Positions 1 to 10,032 of a stretch of 29,259 nt of DNA are shown here, piece by piece (the stretch's first letter is position 1; the number at the start of each line of letters is the position of its first letter). This DNA is from CAVPEW01 sp963703565 (lineage in GTDB: Bacteria; Actinomycetota; Acidimicrobiia; Acidimicrobiales; VFJN01), in NCBI GenBank assembly GCA_963703565.1, contig CAVPEW010000045.1, positions 1 to 29,259 of the forward strand. The letters run 5' to 3'. Under the pieces are notes generated by a model. That model had not been told where the DNA came from. It was given only the letters and a program-made list of their open reading frames with translations, and ran no database searches. The translations under genes and the position numbers were made by a program.

Positions 1-31
1 CACGCAGAGCGGCGGCTCGGGCGTTGGGCAT
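1..31 (-). CDS. rpmC: 50S ribosomal protein L29, N-terminal fragment
   Basis: Only the first ten codons are inside the window (MPNARAAALR), and the gene runs off the left edge. The ATG shares one base with the TGA stop of rplP (TGATG), which is the usual tight coupling in S10 operons. L29 is a small helical hairpin protein of the large subunit near the peptide exit tunnel. The identification rests mainly on position directly after rplP. The visible residues fit an L29 start but are too few to prove it. Confidence 0.6.
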   Translation of the reverse strand, partial: MPNARAAALR

Positions 32-443
32 CAGAGCGCATCCTCCCGGCTCACGAAGCGGGCCTTGATGGGCAGCTTCTGGATCGCCCGGTTGATGGCC
101 GCGTTGTCGAGCGTGGTCGGGGAACGAGAGCTCGAACAGGACGCGCCCGGGCTTGACGACGGCCACCCAGTACTCGGGGTTGCCCTTGCCCGAACCCATG
201 CGGGTCTCGGCCGGCTTCTTGGTGACCGGCTTGTCGGGGAAGACGTTGATCCAGACCTTGCCACCACGGCGGATGGTGCGGGTCATGGCGATACGGGCGG
301 CCTCGATCTGGCGGGCGGTGAGCCAGCCGGGTTCGAGGGCCTGGATCCCGTACTCACCGAAGCTCACCGGTGCCGCCCTTGGCGATGCCCTTGGTGCGAC
401 CGCGGTGGTGCTTGCGGTGGGCGACCTTGCGGGGCATCAACAT
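31..443 (-). CDS. rplP: 50S ribosomal protein L16 (two frameshifts)
   Basis: L16 binds 23S rRNA near the peptidyl-transferase centre and helps position A-site tRNA. It starts at 443 with MLMPRKVAHRKHHRGRTKG. The middle (VSFGEYGIQALEPG, LTARQIEAARIAMTR, GGKVWINVFPDKP, RMGSGKGNPEYWVAVVKPGR) lies in a second frame and the end (TLDNAAINRAIQKLPIKARF) in a third. One surplus base near 368 and one near 115 explain both shifts. Removing them gives 411 nt, or 136 residues, the same length as E. coli L16. The gene follows rpsC by about 40 nt and overlaps rpmC. Because L16 is essential, I treat the shifts as sequence errors rather than a pseudogene. Confidence 0.9.
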
Positions 444-484
444 GGCGTACTCCTCGTGGGCGGCACGTCCCCGTGGGGTGCGCA

Positions 485-1393
485 TCACTCGCCGTCCCCG
501 GAGTGGAACTTGGGCGTCTCGCGTCGTCGTGCACCCGACGCTCGATCTCTTCCTCCTCGGCCAGGAGGCGCTCCAGCTCGGGGTCGGCCTCCTTGACGAG
601 GGGCTCGGCGCCCTCGGCCTCGCCCTCGACGGTAATCCTCCGTCCACGCCTGCGAGCGGCCGCCGAGGAGACGACCCGGCGAGCCGGGCGGCACCGCCGC
701 CGGAGGTCTCGCCTACGGCCATCGCGGCCGCGGCTGATCTTGTCCTCGCTGGTGCTGCGGTACGGAAGGATGTCGCCCTTGTAGAGCCACACCTTCACGC
801 CGATCCGCCCGGCCGGGGTGCGGGCCTCCCGGAACCCGTAGTCGATGTCGGAGCGCAAGGTGTGCAGGGGCACTCGGCCCTCCCGGTACCACTCGGTGCG
901 CGCACATCTCGGCACCACCGAGTCGGCCCGAGCACTGCACCCGGATGCCCTGCGCACCGGCCTTCTGGGCGTTCTGCACGGCGCGCTTCATCGCCCGTCG
1001 GAACGCCACCCGGCCTGCGAGCTGATCGGCGACGCCCTGGGCGATGAGGGCGGCGTCGAGCTCGGGCTGCTTGATCTCCTGCACGTTCAGCTGCACGCGA
1101 GGGTTCCCGGTGATCTTGGCCAGTCCGCTGCGAAGCTTGTCGGCCTCGGCACCGCGACGGCCGATGACGATGCCAGGGCGGGCCGTGTGGACGTCGACCC
1201 TGAGCCGGTCTCGGGTGCGCTCGATCTCGACGCGCAACTGATCGCGGGCATGGGCAGCTGGCTCGTGAGGTAGTCGCGGATCTTCCAGTCCTCGACCACG
1301 AAAGCGCCGTACTCCTTGCGGTCCGCGAACCACCGGGACTTCACCGGCGGCGACCCCGAGCCGGAAGCCGTAGGGGTTGACCTTCTGGCCCAT
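485..1393 (-). CDS. rpsC: 30S ribosomal protein S3 (four frameshifts)
   Basis: S3 lines the mRNA entry site of the small subunit and contains a KH RNA-binding domain. The start MGQKVNPYGFRLG at 1393 overlaps the rplV stop (TGATG). Recognisable blocks alternate between two frames: KSRWFADRKEYGAFVVEDWK, then VEIERTRDRLRVDVHTARPG with the KH-region IVIGRRG, then IRVQCSGRLGGAEM, then RTEWYREGRVPLHT and GRIGVKVWLYKGD. The switches fall near 1345, 1240, 912 and 505. The alternating surplus and missing bases cancel, leaving 909 nt, about 302 residues. The C-terminal 70 or so residues are charged (DPELERLLAEEEEIERR) and end ETPKFHSGDGE. Long charged S3 tails are known in actinobacteria. Confidence 0.9.
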
Positions 1394-2154
1394 CAGCTCT
1401 TCTCCTCGCCATCGGGCGATTCGCCCTCGTCGGCTGCACGCTCGGTGGCTGGCTCCGCGGCCTCCTTGGCCACGGCTGTGTCGTCTTCGGTGGTCGTGTC
1501 GTCCTCGGTGGCCGTGTCGTCCTCGGTGGCCGGCTCCGCGGCCTCCTCGACGGTGGCCGTGTGGCCCTCGCTCACGCTGGCCCCGGTCGCGGCGCCCTCC
1601 TGGGGCCCCGATGTCGTCGACCGGGCGGGCGTCGTCGTGGTCGTGGTCGTGGTCGTGGGCCAGGGCTTCCTCGGCACGCCGCCGGGACTGCGCAACGTGG
1701 GCCCGTTGGGCCTCGCTGCTCGATCGGGTCGTGCGCCCGGCGGCGGCGGCCGCGTCGCGCCGCGACCGGCGACGCTCGAGCTTGTCCTGGGCATCCGGGC
1801 CACGATGATGGTGATGTGACAGGTCCGCTTGCGGATCCTGGTGGTCACCTGCTCCCCCTCGGCCGCCAGCGCTTGAGGGTGGGGCCCTCGTCGGCGAAGC
1901 AGGACGCGGTCTCGAAGAACTTGTCCTCGTCCTGGCTGTCGTTGTGCACCGTGTTGGCGCTCGCCGAGTCCAGGACCTTGCGGATCTCGCGCGCCACCGC
2001 TCGGTCAGTGAACTCGAGGATCGACCGCGCGTCGTCCACCGAGTGGCCTCGGATCAGGTCGAGCACCTCCCGCGCCTTGGAGGCGGAGACACGCAGGTAG
2101 CGCACCTGGGCACGAGTGCCCTGGACGCTCGTTGGTCTTGGTCCCGAAGGCCAT
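1393..2154 (-). CDS. rplV: 50S ribosomal protein L22 with long C-terminal tail (frameshifted)
   Basis: L22 lines the peptide exit tunnel. The start at 2154 reads MAFGTKTNERPG, and one surplus base in the C run near 2120 throws the next part into another frame (VRYLRVSASKAREVLDLIRG, FADEGPTLKRWRPR). A second shift near 1858 returns to the frame of TRIRKRTCHITIIVARMP, the classical L22 end. About 130 codons then remain before the stop, which overlaps rpsC. The last 50 are acidic and repetitive (ATEDDTATEDDTTTEDDT). In between, another frame has better third-position GC and reads as a charged helix ending in a His-Asp repeat, so two more compensating indels are likely. Actinobacterial L22 often has a low-complexity tail, but the exact tail sequence here is uncertain. 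Confidence 0.85.
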
Positions 2155-2156
2155 GT

Positions 2157-2441
2157 TCAGCGCCGCCCCCGCACGGCCTTCTCCTGGCCGGCGTGGAACT
2201 TGAAGGTGCGGTCGGGGCGAACTCGCCCAGCTTGTGGCCGACCATCGCCTCGGTCACGTAGACGGGCACGTGCTTGCTGATCGTCGTGCACGGCGATGGT
2301 GTGGCCGACCATGTCAGGGATGATCGTGCTGCGGCGGCTCCAGGTCTTGATGACCTTCTTCTCACCCTTGGTGTTGAGGTCGTCGACCTTGGCCAACAGG
2401 TGGTCGTCGACGAAGGGGCCCTTCCTCAGGCTGCGGGGCAT
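2157..2441 (-). CDS. rpsS: 30S ribosomal protein S19 (two compensating frameshifts)
   Basis: S19 sits in the head of the small subunit, pairs with S13 and contacts the A-site finger. The start MPRSLRKGPFVDDHLLAKV and the block KTWSRRSTIIPDMVGHTIAVHD are in one frame, KHVPVYVTEAMVGHKLGEFAP in a second, and RTFKFHAGQEKAVRGRR back in the first. There is one surplus base near 2278 and one missing C near 2215, where CCGACCGCACC should read CCGACCCGCACC. The net length stays 285 nt, or 94 residues, normal for S19. It lies 6 nt after rplB and 2 nt before rplV in the S10 operon. Confidence 0.93.
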   Translation of the reverse strand: MPRSLRKGPFVDDHLLAKVDDLNTKGEKKVIKTWSRRSTIIPDMVGHTIAVHDDQQARARLRDRGDGRPQAGRVRPDRTFKFHAGQEKAVRGRR

Positions 2442-2447
2442 GGCGAA

Positions 2448-3285
2448 CTACCTCCGGCTGCCGCGGGTCCGGCGGCGTCGCACGATGAGCTTCTGGGACG
2501 GCTTGTTCTGATCGCGGGTCCTGCCCTCGGGCGGCCCCAGGGCGAGACCGGGTGGCGCCCGCCCGAGGTCTTGCCCTCGCCACCGCCCAGTGGGTGGTCG
2601 ACGGGGTTCATGGCCACGCCGCGGGTCTGAGGGCGCACGCCCTTCCAACGGTTGCGTCCGGCCTTTCCGATCTTGATCAGCTCGTGCTCGGAGAAGCCGA
2701 CCTCGCCGACGGTGGCACGGCAGTCGATCGACACCCGCCGCATCTCGGTGGAGGGCAGGCGCAGCGTGGCGTAAGGGCCCTCCTTGGCCAGCAGCACGAC
2801 CGAGGCGCCCGCGGGATCGGGCCATCCGCCCGCCACCCCCGGGCTGCAGCTCGACGTTGTGCACGGTGGTGCCCACCGGGATGTACCGCATCGCCATGGC
2901 ATTGCCAGGGCGGATCTGGCGCCCTGCCCCGACGCCAGCACGTCACCGGCTGCGGACGTCCCTGGTGCGCCAAGATGTAGCTCTTCTCACCGTCGCGGTA
3001 GTGCAGAAGCGTGATCCGGCAGGAGCGATTCGGGTCGTACTCGATCGCGGCCACCGTGGCCGGGACGCCGTCCTTGGTCCGGCGGAAGTCGATCACCCGG
3101 TACCGCCTGCTTGTGGCCCCCGCCCCGGTGACGGGCCGTCTTGCGGCCATAGTTGTTGCGCCCGCCGGTGCCGGACTTGGGGCGAGCAACGAGCGCTCGG
3201 GCTCCGAGCGGGTGACCTCGCTGAAGTCCGACACGGTCTGGAAGCGACGGGCGGGGCTGGTGGGCTTTCGCTTGCGGAGCGGCAT
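2448..3285 (-). CDS. rplB: 50S ribosomal protein L2 (six frameshifts)
   Basis: L2 is a primary 23S rRNA binder needed for subunit association and peptidyl-transferase assembly. All family blocks are present but scattered over three frames: PLRKRKPTSPARRFQTVSDF, RNNYGRKTARHRGGGHK, YRVIDFRRTKDGVPATV, IEYDPNRSCRITLLHY, NAMAMRYIPVGTTVHNVELQ, LLAKEGPYATLRLPS, IDCRATVGEVG, NPVDHPLGGGEGKTSGGRHP and a final QKLIVRRRRTRGSRR. The inferred indels are near 3181, 3106, 2960, 2925, 2813 and 2530, most in runs of G or C. Repairing them gives 840 nt and 279 residues, the normal L2 length. The DHPxGGGEG signature is intact, so this is a real gene with a damaged sequence. Confidence 0.93.
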
Positions 3286-3293
3286 CGTCGACC

Positions 3294-3584
3294 TCAGGAC
3301 TGGAACAGGTCGATCGAGGAGCCCTCGGCGAGGGTCACGATCGCACGCTTGGTGTCGGGCTTGCGGCCGGCCACGCCGGTGCGGCGGTTGCGGGTGGCCT
3401 TGCCCTTGCGGTTCAAGGTGTTCACCTTGACGACCTTGACCGAGAAGATCCGCTCGACGGCATCGTGGATCTCGGGCTTGCTGGCATCGGCATGGACGGT
3501 GAACGTGTAGACGCCGCGGTCGAGCAGCGCGTAGGACTTCTCGCTCACCACCGGGGCGACCACCACGTCACGGGGATCCTTCAC
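3294..3584 (-). CDS. rplW: 50S ribosomal protein L23
   Basis: L23 lies at the polypeptide exit and is the docking site for trigger factor and signal recognition particle. The intact 96-residue frame begins with GTG at 3584 (VKDPRDVVVAPVVSEKSYAL) and contains the family features VVSEKS near the N-terminus and KPEIHDAVERIFSVKVVKVN followed by a basic loop (RKGKATRNRRTG). The start is supported by a GAGGAGG Shine-Dalgarno sequence about five bases upstream and by a GTGA overlap with the repaired rplD stop at 3581. Length and motifs are normal, and it is one of two S10-operon genes in the left 5 kb with no indel. Confidence 0.95.
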   Translation of the reverse strand: MKDPRDVVVAPVVSEKSYALLDRGVYTFTVHADASKPEIHDAVERIFSVKVVKVNTLNRKGKATRNRRTGVAGRKPDTKRAIVTLAEGSSIDLFQS

Positions 3585-4245
3585 GATTCCTCCTCGACCG
3601 CCGGCGCCGGCCGGGCTCCGCGGGTCACCGGCTTGTACTCGGGCAGGGACTCGCGCGGTGAACACGACATGGTCGCAGCACAGCACGTCGTAGGCATTGA
3701 GCTCGCCGGCGCGGACGACGTGGACCTTGCGCCCGAGGTTGCGCAGGCTCTTGGTCACGATCTCGTCCCCGACAGGCACCACGGCCAGCACCGCGTCGGT
3801 GGCGCCGAGGGCCTCGAGGACCGCTAGGGCCCGCTTCGTGCTGGGCGCCTCGAGCGCCCAGTCGTCGAGCACGATCACCCGGCCGTCGGCGGCCCGATCC
3901 GACAGAGCGCTGTAGAGCGCCTGGCGGATCATCTTCTTCGGGGTCCGCTGGGCATAGCTGCGCGGCTTGGGTCCCAACGCCACCCCGCCGCCGACCCAGT
4001 GCGGTGCCCGGTTGGAGCCCTGCCTGGCGCTGTCCGGTGCCCTTCTGCCGCCAGGGCTTGGCGCCGCCACCGCGCACCTCGGCACGGGTCAGGGTCGACT
4101 GGGTGCCCGCGGTTCGGGCCGCGAGCTGGGCGGTCACGACCTGGTGCATCAGAGACACGTTGGGGGTGCGGGCGAAGACGGCTTCGTCCACCTCCACAGT
4201 GCCGGCGGCGGCTCCGGTGGCGGTGCGGACCTCGATGGTGGTCAT
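3581..4245 (-). CDS. rplD: 50S ribosomal protein L4 (two frameshifts)
   Basis: L4 binds 23S rRNA, and its extended loop reaches the exit tunnel. In many bacteria it also represses the S10 operon. It starts at 4245 (MTTIEVRTATGAAAGTVEVD), overlapping the rplC stop as TGATG. The rRNA-binding loop reads RAEVRGGGAKPWRQKGTGQ, after which one surplus base in the C run at 4018-4020 shifts into SNRAPHWVGGGVALGPKPR. That frame continues through KKMIRQALYSALSDR, VVPVGDEIVTKSLRNLGRKV and NAYDVLCCDHVVFT. A second surplus base near 3650 gives the end ESLPEYKPVTRGARP with a stop at 3581. The repaired length is 663 nt, 220 residues, usual for L4. Confidence 0.92.
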
Positions 4246-4907
4246 CAGGATCGTCCTCGCTGCTCGGCCACAGTGCTCTTGATGGCGTCGCGCACGACGA
4301 CCAGACCGCCGTTCGGGCCCGGCACCGAGCCCTTCACCAGCACCAGCTCGCGCTCGGCGTCGGCCTCGACCACGGTGAGGTTCAGTGTGGTGACCCGGGC
4401 GGCGCCGGTGCGCCCGGCCATGCGGGTCCCCTTGAAGACGCGAGCGGGCGTGGCGCAGGCGCCGATCGAGCCCGGTGCCCTGTGCACGCGGTGGGCGCCG
4501 TGGCTGGCGCCCAGGCCGGCGAAACCGTGGCGCTTCATGGGCCCCGCGGTCCCCTTGCCCTTGCTCAGAGCGGTGACGTCGACGCGCTCGCCGGGCACGA
4601 GGACGTCGGCGCCGAGCTGCTGGCCCGGTTCGTAGCCGTCCACGTCGTCGAGACGCAGCTCGACCAGGCGCCTACCGGCCTCGACGCCGGCCTTGGCGAG
4701 GTGGCCGGCTTCGGGCTTGTTGAGCGTCGAGGGCCGCCGCGTCCCGAAGGTGACCTGCACAGCGCTGTACCCGTCGTGCTCGGGGGTCTTGACCTGAACG
4801 ACCCGGACCGGCGAGACGCGGAGGACGGTGACCGGCACGACGCGGCCCTCTTCGTCCCAGACCTGGGTCATGCCGACCTTCTCGCCGACGATCGCCTTGG
4901 TTGCCAT
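4245..4907 (-). CDS. rplC: 50S ribosomal protein L3
   Basis: L3 is an early-assembly 23S rRNA-binding protein close to the peptidyl-transferase centre. The intact 220-residue frame opens MATKAIVGEKVGMTQVWDE and holds the family signature region TALSKGKGTAGPMKRHGFAG followed by SHGAHRVHRAPGSIGACATP and VFKGTRMAGRTG. It overlaps rplD by a shared base. Unusually for an S10 operon, it is preceded by about 240 nt without a gene that carries hairpins and a direct repeat (see the entry at 4931-5046). Confidence 0.97.
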   Translation of the reverse strand: MATKAIVGEKVGMTQVWDEEGRVVPVTVLRVSPVRVVQVKTPEHDGYSAVQVTFGTRRPSTLNKPEAGHLAKAGVEAGRRLVELRLDDVDGYEPGQQLGADVLVPGERVDVTALSKGKGTAGPMKRHGFAGLGASHGAHRVHRAPGSIGACATPARVFKGTRMAGRTGAARVTTLNLTVVEADAERELVLVKGSVPGPNGGLVVVRDAIKSTVAEQRGRS

Positions 4908-4930
4908 CGGTGTCTCTCGCCTCGATCTGG

Positions 4931-5046
4931 GGGGCCGACGGGCCCCGGTTCACGCGAACGCTCCGCACGGCGAGGCCGGCGGAGCGTCGATTCGGTTGTG
5001 CCGGGCGGTTCCCACCGTGGCGGGCCTGCCCGGACGTCGATTCGGT
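4931..5046 (-). promoter_or_regulatory. Structured leader between rpsJ and rplC
   Basis: The gap between the likely rpsJ stop (5147) and the rplC start (4907) holds two perfect hairpins. One has arms of nine bases at 4958-4966 and 4979-4987 around a 12-base loop. The other has arms of six at 4931-4936 and 4941-4946. A 12-base direct repeat, CGTCGATTCGGT on the plus strand, lies at 4985-4996 and 5035-5046. I see no convincing -35/-10 pair. The region could be an autoregulatory leader or an RNA-processing site in the S10 mRNA. The function is inferred from structure and position only. Confidence 0.35.
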
Positions 5047-5146
5047 GGGTCGTGGCCCCGTGGGCCCACGAAACCCGGACGGGGCAGGCTAGCGCCGGGC
5101 CCCCGATCTGCCGTCCAACGCCGGCAGGTGGCCAGCGTCGGAAGGA

Positions 5147-5467
5147 TCAGACGCGGGCCGGATCTTGATCTCGATGTCGACGCCGGCGGGCAGCTCGAGG
5201 CGCTGCAGCGAGTCGACGGTCTTGGCGGTGGGCTCGAGGATGTCGAGCAGCCGCTTGTGGATGCGCATCTCGAAGTGCTCGCGGCTGTCCTTGTCCTTGT
5301 GCGGCGAGCGGATCACCGTGTAGCGGTGCTTCTCGGTCGGCAGCGGGATTGGCCCGCGGACCGTCGCCTGCGTGCGGAGGACGGTCTCGACGATCTTCTT
5401 CGTCGACTGGTCGATGACCTCGTGGTCGTAGGCCTTCAGCCGGATGCGGATCTTCTGTCTCTGCCAT
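5147..5467 (-). CDS. rpsJ: 30S ribosomal protein S10 (two compensating frameshifts)
   Basis: S10 is a small-subunit head protein that also pairs with NusB in antitermination. Its core is unmistakable: QKIRIRLKAYDHEVIDQSTK, GPIPLPTEKHRYTVIRSPHK, SREHFEMRIHKRLLDILEP and LPAGVDIEIKI. The ATG at 5467 is one frame away from this core because of one surplus base in the first few codons (ATGGCAGAGACAGAAG should read as M-A-x-Q-K). Without repair the core runs to a stop at 5089 with an atypical 28-residue tail. A single missing base near the GGCCCGCG run would end the protein at 5147 instead. That gives exactly 321 nt and 106 residues, the normal S10 size, so I prefer 5147. It follows tuf by 49 nt and joins the str and S10 clusters. 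Confidence 0.9.
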   Translation of the reverse strand: MAETEDPHPAEGLRPRGHRPVDEEDRRDRPPHAGDGPRANPAADREAPLHGDPLAAQGQGQPRALRDAHPQAAARHPRAHRQDRRLAAAPRAARRRRHRDQDPARV

Positions 5468-5516
5468 CGCTCACTTCTCGCTAGGAGGCGCCGGCGCACG
5501 CGGGCGCCAGACGACG

Positions 5517-6704
<1,188 letters not shown>

Positions 6705-6760
6705 GAAACTCGCTCCTCGTACCGATCTAGGGCTTGGTGGCAGGTTGGTCGGACTGGGGG

Positions 6761-8854
<2,094 letters not shown>

Positions 8855-8956
8855 GGGGGAGGTCTCTTCGGAACACGACGTCCGGGCAGGGCCCGGACGT
8901 GGGGCCGTCACGCCCGACGGGGGCGCCGACGGTCGGGTCGGGACGGGTTCGGCGTG

Positions 8957-9427
8957 CTACCAGCGGTAGTGGGCGAAGGCACGGTTGGCCTCGGCCATCT
9001 TGTGGATGTCCTCGCGCCGCTTCACCGAGGCGCCGATGCCGTTGCTCGCGTCGAGCAGCTCGTTGGCGAGGCGTTCGGCCATGCTGCGCTCCCGGCGCGC
9101 CCGCGAGAAGCCCACCAGCCAGCGGATGGCAAGCGTGTTCGCCCGCGGGGGACGCACCTCGATGGGGACCTGGTAGGTGGCCCCGCCGACACGGCGGCTC
9201 TTCACCTCGAGCTGGGGCTTGGTGTTCTCCACCGCCCGCTTGAGTGTGGCGATCGGCTCCGTCCCGGTCTTGGCCTCGATCTGGGCCAGGGCGTCGTAGA
9301 CGATTCGCTCCGAGGTCGTCTTCTTGCCCTGCACGAGCACCTTGTTGATGACCCGGGTCACCAGGGTGGAGTTGTAGACGGGGTCGGGCATGAGCTCGCG
9401 ACGGGGGGCGAATCCCTTGCGGGGCAT
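8957..9427 (-). CDS. rpsG: 30S ribosomal protein S7
   Basis: S7 nucleates assembly of the small-subunit head and contacts E-site tRNA. The 156-residue frame is intact and normal in length, starting MPRKGFAPRRELMPDPVYNS and containing the conserved VGGATYQVPIEVRPPR segment and the C-terminal KRREDIHKMAEANRAFAHYRW. Its ATG shares a base with the TGA of rpsL (TGATG), showing translational coupling in the str operon. About 100 nt separate it from fusA. Confidence 0.98.
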   Translation of the reverse strand: MPRKGFAPRRELMPDPVYNSTLVTRVINKVLVQGKKTTSERIVYDALAQIEAKTGTEPIATLKRAVENTKPQLEVKSRRVGGATYQVPIEVRPPRANTLAIRWLVGFSRARRERSMAERLANELLDASNGIGASVKRREDIHKMAEANRAFAHYRW

Positions 9428-9798
9428 CAGGACTCCTTCTTGGCGCCGTAGCGCGAGCGGGCCTGCTTGCGGTCACGCACCCCCGAGGTGTCGAGCGTGC
9501 CGCGAATGATCTTGTAACGCACCCCGGGCAGGTCCTTCACCCGGCCGCCGCGGACGAGCACGATGGAGTGCTCCTGGAGGTTGTGACCCTCGCCGGGGAT
9601 GTAGGCGGTCACCTCCATGCCGCTGGAGAGGCGAACGCGGGCCACCTTGCGCAGCGCCGAGTTCGGCTTCTTGGGCGTGGTGGTGAACACCCGGGTGCAG
9701 ACCCCCCGCCGCTGGGGCGCACCCTTCAGCGCCGGGGTGGTGCCCTTGGAGGGTTTGGTCTCCCGACCCTTTCGGACCAGCTGCTGGATGGTGGGCAC
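9427..9798 (-). CDS. rpsL: 30S ribosomal protein S12
   Basis: S12 monitors codon-anticodon pairing at the decoding centre and is the classical target of streptomycin-resistance mutations. I place the start at the GTG at 9798 (V-PTIQQLVRKGRETKPSKG), because S12 proteins start at this point and a GAGGT sequence lies just upstream. An in-frame GTG four codons earlier overlaps that site. The protein has 123 residues. The conserved loops are TTTPKKPNSALRKVARVRLS and GRVKDLPGVRYK. Lys43 and Lys88 are both present, so no common streptomycin-resistance change is seen. It is the first gene of the str operon. Confidence 0.97.
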   Translation of the reverse strand: MPTIQQLVRKGRETKPSKGTTPALKGAPQRRGVCTRVFTTTPKKPNSALRKVARVRLSSGMEVTAYIPGEGHNLQEHSIVLVRGGRVKDLPGVRYKIIRGTLDTSGVRDRKQARSRYGAKKES

Positions 9799-9900
9799 GC
9801 GTGACCTCACGGACTTCGGCGAAGGAGTTGCGGGAACGGCTCGCGCCCGACGAGCGCTCGCAGCCGGCGGCGCTGGGGAGCGAGCGCGGGCCGGCCTGTC

Positions 9901-9929
9901 AGCCTACGGCCGCACTGCCGGCCCGGCAA
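9901..9929 (-). promoter_or_regulatory. Candidate str operon promoter
   Basis: On the minus strand, a -35 box TTGCCG (9924-9929) and a -10 box TAGGCT (9901-9906) are separated by exactly 17 nt. The -10 fits the actinobacterial TAnnnT pattern. It lies about 100 nt upstream of the rpsL start, after the terminator-like hairpin of the surface-protein gene. The rest of the 234-nt gap shows nothing else I can name. Confidence 0.5.
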
Positions 9930-9981
9930 GCTCGACCCCACGCCCCCGGCCTGCCCTCGGGTGTGGTCCCCGGACGCGATC

Positions 9982-10012
9982 GGGGGGTGGGCAGCGACGC
10001 CGCCCACCCCCC
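9982..10012 (-). terminator. Terminator-like hairpin after the DUF11 surface protein
   Basis: A perfect 11-bp stem (arms 9982-9992 and 10002-10012) with a 9-nt loop lies 20 nt downstream of the stop codon. There is no U-tract after it on the transcribed strand, as is common for hairpin terminators in high-GC actinobacteria. It would isolate the surface-protein gene from the str operon. Confidence 0.65.
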
Positions 10013-10032
10013 AATCATGTCCGGTTCGAAGC

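Noticed and set aside
31..3285. rplP, rpsC, rplV, rpsS and rplB as pseudogenes
   Set aside because: They are essential single-copy genes, every conserved block is present, overlaps between gene ends are intact, and one-base repairs restore normal lengths. Sequence error is the simpler explanation.
31..4245. Programmed ribosomal frameshifting
   Set aside because: Shifts occur in both directions, at many sites per gene and in families with no known recoding. No common slippery motif or downstream structure is seen.
5089..5146. A 28-residue C-terminal extension of S10
   Set aside because: It depends on the frame as written. One missing base near a G/C run restores the normal 106-residue S10 and a stop at 5147.
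5487..5508. Hairpin between tuf and rpsJ as a terminator
   Set aside because: Arms are only six bases with a 10-nt loop and no U-tract. Such short GC palindromes are expected by chance here, and rpsJ probably depends on read-through from tuf.
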